This document shows, piece after piece, positions 59,188 to 64,000 of a stretch of 64,000 nucleotides of DNA. The translations under genes were made by a program, and so were the position numbers. The number at the start of each line of letters is the position of its first letter. Within the stretch, counting starts at the first letter, position 1. The notes under the pieces are model-generated. The model ran no database searches, was not told the DNA's origin, and saw only the letters and a list, made by a program, of their open reading frames with translations. Origin of the DNA: Lentisphaerota bacterium (lineage in GTDB: Bacteria; Verrucomicrobiota; Lentisphaeria; Victivallales; Victivallaceae); the NCBI GenBank assembly GCA_015061605.1, contig SUWH01000005.1, forward strand, positions 1 to 64,000, given 5' to 3'.

Positions 59188-62100
59188 TTATTTACGCAAT
59201 GCCGGTTCCAGCCAGTTTGCAATATCGCCATAAATGCCGTCTCCGCAATCACTGACGACCAGTTTCAGTTCTTTTACTCCGGTCAGGTCTGCCCACAGCG
59301 GTATCGCCTGATCCCGGATGGTCACTTTGCCGGAATCTGCCGCCAATTTACCATCGGTGTAGACTTGAAAAGATACCGAAGCGCTGTCATTTCCATGATC
59401 ATCAACGGCGACGCGGGTGGTGAAAAGTTTCCAATCATCTTTTTCCGGGAGCTTGAAAACGATTTCACTTCTGGCATGGCATCCGAAACCGCGGGAGTAT
59501 TTATATTTACGGACGGTCAAAGGAGAACCGAAAAGGCACTCTTTGTTTACTGCCAGAGGTTTTTCATCCTGCCGGACGGAAAACGGAGTTACTCCGGTCA
59601 AGGTCATCATGGTTGTGGTATTCAATATTTCCGCCGGGAAACTTTCTTTTGCAAGATTGCGTTTCCATGGGATCCTGACGGTTTCTTCTGCATCTCCGAA
59701 AACTTGCAGTTCCACGATCTGTCCGCCTTGCCGGGAGGAGTTGAAAAGAACTTCAACTTGCAGATATCTTGCCATTACCGGAGCAAATTTGCGGAAAACT
59801 CCCCGTGGCGAATCCGGCATGATATTGTTTCTTTCATCCATGATGATCTGATAATTTTTGCCGTCACTGCTTCCTTTTACCGCAAATTGAGTGATCCGCG
59901 GGAAATAACGGTTGTCAACGCTCCATGCGGGAAAGACCCGGAGTGAGGAGATTTTTTGAACTCTGCCCAGATCTACGGTGAGGGTCTGGGGGGCAGGTTT
60001 CTGACTGTACCATGCCGATGAAAACTGCGTGTCACCGTCGACCGCTTTTTGGGCTTCAAAACCTTTGAAGAAACTTGATGCAGAGGCCTTTTTATTCAAT
60101 GCGAGATTGACTTTCCGGGTCAATGTGCGTTCAGGGATATCTTTTCCGGAAAATTCCAGGATCGCCAAATTTCCGGGAGTTATTTCCAGTTCCAGAAAAC
60201 GCCCCTTTGAGTCATCTGAAAAATAACACTTCTCTCCGGAAAGCAGATCGACTGCATTGGTCAGAGTTTGAGGTACCCGGATGCGGCAGACAACTGTTTT
60301 GTTGAGATCAAACTCTTCCGGACCATTATAATAAGGATGGCGCGGAGAAGTTTCGTAAACTCCGCCGTTGTTGTATATTGCCATTATCCAGTTGTCACCT
60401 TTGCGATTGACCTGCCATGCCAACTGCTCTCTGACACCGCTGCCTTCCAGTTTGAACTGGGTGAGAGATGGCAGAAGTTTGTCCATAAGATCGGCTGCGA
60501 CCGGCAGCAGTTTTTTCCGGACATCATTGCCCTCTTTTATCTGACCGTTTTCCAGCAGCCAGTGCGCGCCGAGAGTGATGACCTTGCCTTTGCCGTATGA
60601 GTTGACTGCACCGAGGCAATCATTTTTTGCCATGTAAAGCGGAGCTGCTCCCTGCAGAGTTAAAATGGAAGCGTTGAAAGGCGCGGAACGCAAAATTTTA
60701 CCATTCATATCGGACATCGCGGAAAATGTCGCGGTTTTCCCCTTGACCACACCGGTAAATGCGGTGTCGAGATTCTGCATCTGGGCGGCATTTACGATCA
60801 AGGTTCCCCCCTGACGGACATATTCCTGCAATCGGTCAACGACGGCATCGTCCAGACGGTGCTCTCCAAGCAGGAAAAGCACTTTGTAGTTGCTCAAAAG
60901 CTCCATGGGAAGCGGCCCCTTGGGAGTGTCCAGCCGGAGAATATCATAAAGATCACCGTAAGGTGTCGCGGCAAAGTAACTGGGAAGCTCCCGTTTTTCC
61001 AGATAGTTGAAAAGCAGCGTGTTGATGAATTCTCTGGTCATGTGTTCGCCGTTGTTGTACGGGAAACGGTTGAATGCCCGACTGCCGCGATATGCCCATC
61101 CGTTGTGCCATGACAGCAGCAGTCCGACCGGATTATAGTTGATACCGGTATCCGGATTCAAACGTTGAAATTCCTGGATCTCTGAACACAATTCACCGTA
61201 CCAGCTCAAACGGAATTGTCCGCTGCCGCTCCAGTCGGCATAACGCATGTGGTCACATTCATCAAGCAATACGGCGGCATTGGTCAATGCCATATAATAC
61301 CACAATCTCCGGTAGAGCGAAGGGGTGATATGCATGACTCCCTGCTGTTTGTAATATCCGGGGGAGGGTTTCTGTATATGTGACAACGCCGGGTGACTGA
61401 TACGGACATTCCAGTCAAATGCCATCAAATATCCGTAAGGTATCTGCCACATTCTGGCGGCACCGCGGGTCAGGGCATTGAAAATGATATTGTTGCGGTA
61501 CGGAGTACGGTTTTCATTGATGATCGCGCGTATCGGTTCCCATGAACCTGACCAGCTCAATGCCCAGCACTGGGAACCGGAAAGGGCGTGTACCTGACCT
61601 TTGAATGGAGCATTCATTTTGAGCCAGGCGTAGCGTGCCGCTTCGGCATAGGCTTCGCGGGTCAGTGGTTCTTTCATATCTGCCGGGAAAAAGTCTTTGA
61701 AAATCGGTATCCTCCGTTTCGTGGCTGCTTCTTTGATCTTATCCCGCTGAAACCGTATCATCAGCATACGATCGAGATTGGTTCCCCATTCATTGAATCC
61801 CCGGACACCGAGGAAGCAGGGATTTTTTGCCAATTCCGCCAGCTCTTTATCTGTCGGTAGTTTGCGGTTGTTGAAACTGCGGTCATACAAGGCTCCTACC
61901 ATCGGCAGTTTGTGCTGACGGAAAAGTTCCATCCGTTTTTTCAGCAGCGGTATTTCACTTTCTTTCAATGTCCCGCGCCGGGATTTCACCGGATCAGGAT
62001 CCACACCGGAAATTGCCAACTCTCCGATTTCATCAAACATATCCATTATGGTCAATGAGTTGTTGTATTCCATCCCGTTGAGCCATCCGTAACGCCCGGC

Positions 62101-62220
62101 GACTTTTTTGGGGATATAAACGGAATTGAAACCGTGATCTCCGGTTGCAACAAGTTCTCCGGAGGCCAATGCCGATAATGCAATTGAACAGATCAGGAGA
62201 AGCAGAAAAATTTTTTTCAT
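59188..62220 (-). CDS. Large secreted glycosidase-like protein with F5/8-type and NPCBM-like domains
   Basis: A 1010-aa exported protein with signal 'KKIFLLLLICSIALSALA'. The first ~420 residues look like a TIM-barrel glycosidase. Residues ~430-590 resemble the amidotransferase-like domain of GH42-type enzymes ('SNYKVLFLLGEHRLDDAVVD', 'YVRQGGTLIVNAA'). Residues ~700-840 are a discoidin (F5/8 type C) domain ('SASSFFKGFEAQKAVDGDT', 'LTVDLGRVQKISSLRVF') and ~850-1010 an NPCBM-like domain ('RGFGCHARSEIVFKLP'). It starts four bases after the prepilin-type gene. The substrate and catalytic acids are not determined. Confidence 0.85.
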   Translation of the reverse strand: MKKIFLLLLICSIALSALASGELVATGDHGFNSVYIPKKVAGRYGWLNGMEYNNSLTIMDMFDEIGELAISGVDPDPVKSRRGTLKESEIPLLKKRMELFRQHKLPMVGALYDRSFNNRKLPTDKELAELAKNPCFLGVRGFNEWGTNLDRMLMIRFQRDKIKEAATKRRIPIFKDFFPADMKEPLTREAYAEAARYAWLKMNAPFKGQVHALSGSQCWALSWSGSWEPIRAIINENRTPYRNNIIFNALTRGAARMWQIPYGYLMAFDWNVRISHPALSHIQKPSPGYYKQQGVMHITPSLYRRLWYYMALTNAAVLLDECDHMRYADWSGSGQFRLSWYGELCSEIQEFQRLNPDTGINYNPVGLLLSWHNGWAYRGSRAFNRFPYNNGEHMTREFINTLLFNYLEKRELPSYFAATPYGDLYDILRLDTPKGPLPMELLSNYKVLFLLGEHRLDDAVVDRLQEYVRQGGTLIVNAAQMQNLDTAFTGVVKGKTATFSAMSDMNGKILRSAPFNASILTLQGAAPLYMAKNDCLGAVNSYGKGKVITLGAHWLLENGQIKEGNDVRKKLLPVAADLMDKLLPSLTQFKLEGSGVREQLAWQVNRKGDNWIMAIYNNGGVYETSPRHPYYNGPEEFDLNKTVVCRIRVPQTLTNAVDLLSGEKCYFSDDSKGRFLELEITPGNLAILEFSGKDIPERTLTRKVNLALNKKASASSFFKGFEAQKAVDGDTQFSSAWYSQKPAPQTLTVDLGRVQKISSLRVFPAWSVDNRYFPRITQFAVKGSSDGKNYQIIMDERNNIMPDSPRGVFRKFAPVMARYLQVEVLFNSSRQGGQIVELQVFGDAEETVRIPWKRNLAKESFPAEILNTTTMMTLTGVTPFSVRQDEKPLAVNKECLFGSPLTVRKYKYSRGFGCHARSEIVFKLPEKDDWKLFTTRVAVDDHGNDSASVSFQVYTDGKLAADSGKVTIRDQAIPLWADLTGVKELKLVVSDCGDGIYGDIANWLEPALRK

Positions 62221-62224
62221 CAGC

Positions 62225-62965
62225 TCAATCCTCTTTCTTTACCTGATCGGCAAGCTGAAAATTATCCCAGTCTTTGTTCCATTCATTACGGGTCATGGCT
62301 GAAACATGACCGTCGGCAAAGCTGATCAGATAGCTTTGGTTGTGAACAGGTATGGCATATTTGGTGTTACTGTGGTTTATCATGCCTTTGGGAGAAAGAC
62401 AGCCTCTGCGGAATGCAGATGCCGGATTGCGGTTAAGCACGCACCATGCGGTCACAAGTTTTGACGGGAAGCGGAGATTTCTGCGCAATTTCTGATCTTC
62501 CGTCGGTTTGCCGTTGGTATCGTAACCGGCGTAGGAGGAGTATTGATAGGTTCTGCCGACAACCTTGATCCGGTTGACAAGATCGTGAGCTTTTATTTCC
62601 GCATTGCCGGTATTGATATTATACCCGCATTTGTCGTCATCACTGTCGTAATAGTTGTTTTCCTGATTTCCCGGACAGGCAAAAGCAGAAACCGGCACCT
62701 GATAATCAACAATCAATCTGACCCACCAAAAGTTATTATAGTGAGCCGGCAGGATATAACTCTGATTGTCACCGGAATACATGAGTGCCATTTTGTTTAT
62801 CTGATTGAGATTGCTGACGCAGTTGCTCTGTTTGCCGCGATTGCGGGCGCTCTGCAGAGCGGGCAGCAGTATTGCTGCCAATATAGCTATAATAGCAATT
62901 ACGACGAGCAATTCAATAAGGGTGAATTTTTTTGTCAGATTGCGGGAATCAGTTTGATAATTCAT
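62225..62965 (-). CDS. Prepilin-type N-terminal domain protein (DUF1559-like)
   Basis: A 246-aa protein with leader '[13 protein letters not shown]' and then '[20 protein letters not shown]', followed by '[20 protein letters not shown]' and the C-terminal '[14 protein letters not shown]' (the D-G-H end block). The -1 residue is Lys. This is an intact version for comparison with the disrupted genes at 20.2 and 47.9 kb. It lies four bases upstream of the 1010-aa glycosidase-like gene, so both are one transcript. The role, filament or secretion pseudopilus, is inferred. Confidence 0.88.
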   Translation of the reverse strand: MNYQTDSRNLTKKFTLIELLVVIAIIAILAAILLPALQSARNRGKQSNCVSNLNQINKMALMYSGDNQSYILPAHYNNFWWVRLIVDYQVPVSAFACPGNQENNYYDSDDDKCGYNINTGNAEIKAHDLVNRIKVVGRTYQYSSYAGYDTNGKPTEDQKLRRNLRFPSKLVTAWCVLNRNPASAFRRGCLSPKGMINHSNTKYAIPVHNQSYLISFADGHVSAMTRNEWNKDWDNFQLADQVKKED

Positions 62966-62984
62966 GATACGGCCTTTCTTTTGA

Positions 62985-64000
62985 TTAGATTGATTTTGAG
63001 TGTTTCAATGTAACATAACCATATTTTTCCAAATATTTCAATCGTTGTAATTCATTTTGTATTTCAGTTTCACTGCTTGAGGTATTGAGCTGCCAATCAG
63101 CGAGGCGGAATGCTTCAAGCAAACTGTTTTTGCCGTCAAAAAGTGAATAGAGAAGGCGGTTTAGCCGGAAACTTTTTCTCTCATTGTACGGAATTTTTGC
63201 AAGAGAGAATGGCGTAGCTTCATTTCTTTGCGGGATGATTTGTGCCGGCAGAGCTTCGGTTTCAGACAGGTCGGATTTTCCGGAAACCGTGGAGCAGCTT
63301 TCCCGGAAAAGTTTTTCAAGAACAGTCGTGTCAATAGTGGTATGGCAATATTTTGCCGCAGAATCCAATTTGCCGGAAAGATAATTGTACGCTCCTTTTA
63401 AAAGCAGTAATTTTTCATCAGGTCTTTTGTCTGATTGACAGATGAGGCGGCTCTGTTCCTGAAATTCTGCAGCGGCAAATGCCGGAAATTTTTCAGTTTC
63501 CTCTGCACTGAACTGCAGCATTGCGGCAATAGCCGAAGCAAAGGCGGGAAATTCTTCAGCCGCCCACTGCCAGTCTGCTTCAAAATCTTCACAGCCGCAG
63601 TGGTGCGCTGAACCGGATGGGTTTTTGCACCAGTTTACCGGCACATTGCCGCATAACGGGTCTCCGGCAAAGGTATCGTCGGAGAGATTGCCTTGCTGAC
63701 GGATAATGGTTGTGTCAGGCAGTTTTTGCTGTAAAATTTCCGGGATCACCCAATCACCGAACCATGGAGCGCATAAGGGAGAATCCACGAAGGTCAATAA
63801 TTTCTGTTTTTTGTGATTGATGGCATCCATATTCAACGCTCCGGAAATGCGTTCTGCCCGTCCGGGATCTGCCAGATATGCCGCAAAACCATACAATTCC
63901 ATGCCGAAAACCACCCGCAAGGTCCGTTCCGGAGTGCCGTACACCTCCCTGATCGCTTTTCCGATGGCGCAAATTGCTCCGAAGCCAATGGCATTATCAG
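62985..64000 (-). CDS. M28-like (DUF4910-type) peptidase with C-terminal winged helix, 5' end beyond the window
   Basis: The frame is open to base 64000; the track's GTG at 63944 is internal. The visible part starts '[20 protein letters not shown]', then '[17 protein letters not shown]' and '[10 protein letters not shown]', the order of M28/DUF4910 aminopeptidases (metal Asp in D-N-A, catalytic Glu in M-E-L). The second acidic residue of the usual E-E pair is Leu. A His/Cys-rich stretch ('[10 protein letters not shown]') and a C-terminal winged-helix-like domain (~265-338) follow. It lies upstream of the prepilin-type gene. Confidence 0.7.
   Translation of the reverse strand, partial: DNAIGFGAICAIGKAIREVYGTPERTLRVVFGMELYGFAAYLADPGRAERISGALNMDAINHKKQKLLTFVDSPLCAPWFGDWVIPEILQQKLPDTTIIRQQGNLSDDTFAGDPLCGNVPVNWCKNPSGSAHHCGCEDFEADWQWAAEEFPAFASAIAAMLQFSAEETEKFPAFAAAEFQEQSRLICQSDKRPDEKLLLLKGAYNYLSGKLDSAAKYCHTTIDTTVLEKLFRESCSTVSGKSDLSETEALPAQIIPQRNEATPFSLAKIPYNERKSFRLNRLLYSLFDGKNSLLEAFRLADWQLNTSSSETEIQNELQRLKYLEKYGYVTLKHSKSI

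Overview
The window reads as a chromosomal segment of a Gram-negative bacterium of the PVC group, most likely a Lentisphaerota (Victivallales-like) organism. This is inferred from the mix of prepilin-type '[21 protein letters not shown]' leaders on proteins beside secreted glycan enzymes, two DUF4838-type proteins, LPS heptose genes, rodA/mreB and a PHP/recN/cinA housekeeping set. No 16S or other rRNA, tRNA, CRISPR array, complete insertion sequence or integrase was found. Composition is about half G+C in genes, with AT-rich promoters; the first 475 bases are clearly more AT-rich and encode a phage-like fragment.

Layout. 0-3.5 kb: AT-rich phage-like partial gene, two unknown membrane proteins and a repeat-rich gap. 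3.5-7.9 kb: purA-rodA-dinB-unknown, transcribed rightward. 7.9-10.3 kb (leftward): pseudopilin, tatA-tatC, RlmI-like methyltransferase. 10.3-15.1 kb: SDR, nagA, then a nucleotidyltransferase/HexNAc-1-kinase/class-I amidotransferase run. 15.1-20.3 kb: palindromic and tandem repeats, a Tat-signal Fe-S aldo/keto reductase, a DUF4838 enzyme and its upstream prepilin-type gene. 20.5-25.3 kb: metallo-beta-lactamase-fold hydrolase, lemA-htpX, a frameshifted secreted ORF, HAD hydrolase and solitary trpB with a Trp-codon leader peptide and attenuator. 25.5-34.3 kb (leftward): MFS transporter; a six-gene operon dCMP deaminase-hldE2-cinA-recN-PHP-TolR-like; aroE-pilD. 34.4-38.7 kb: lipoprotein-ppx/HD-ppk1. 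38.8-43.8 kb: DMT transporter, heptosyltransferase, mreB-DUF2156, SGNH hydrolase. 43.8-48.0 kb: metallophosphoesterase and a 1023-codon prepilin-leader/DUF4838 fusion. 48.1-51.6 kb (leftward): nadD-rsfS-unknown-panB-flavoprotein-C_GCAxxG_C_C. 51.7-56.5 kb (rightward): lipoprotein-yicC-cysE-yggS-S66 peptidase-unknown. 56.6-64 kb (leftward): M28-like peptidase (cut by the edge), prepilin-type gene, 1010-aa glycosidase-like protein, small secreted protein, SGNH/LamG protein.

The genes suggest four connected themes: envelope building (rodA, mreB, heptose and heptosyltransferase, HexNAc salvage), protein export (TatAC, prepilin peptidase, several prepilin-type proteins), secreted glycan breakdown, and polyphosphate metabolism. 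The most unusual signals are (1) a leaderless Trp-rich leader peptide with a complete attenuator in front of a lone trpB; (2) a family of 56-58 bp near-perfect palindromes with compensatory changes, abutting stop codons; (3) insertion of palindromic repeats precisely into the cleavable leader of prepilin-type genes, once in frame and once as a 34-bp tandem duplication that throws the gene out of frame from its ribosome binding site; (4) a prepilin-type gene directly upstream of, or fused to, each large secreted glycan-active gene; and (5) an eight-T tract that breaks a small secreted ORF. All functional names come from reading motifs; no database search was run.
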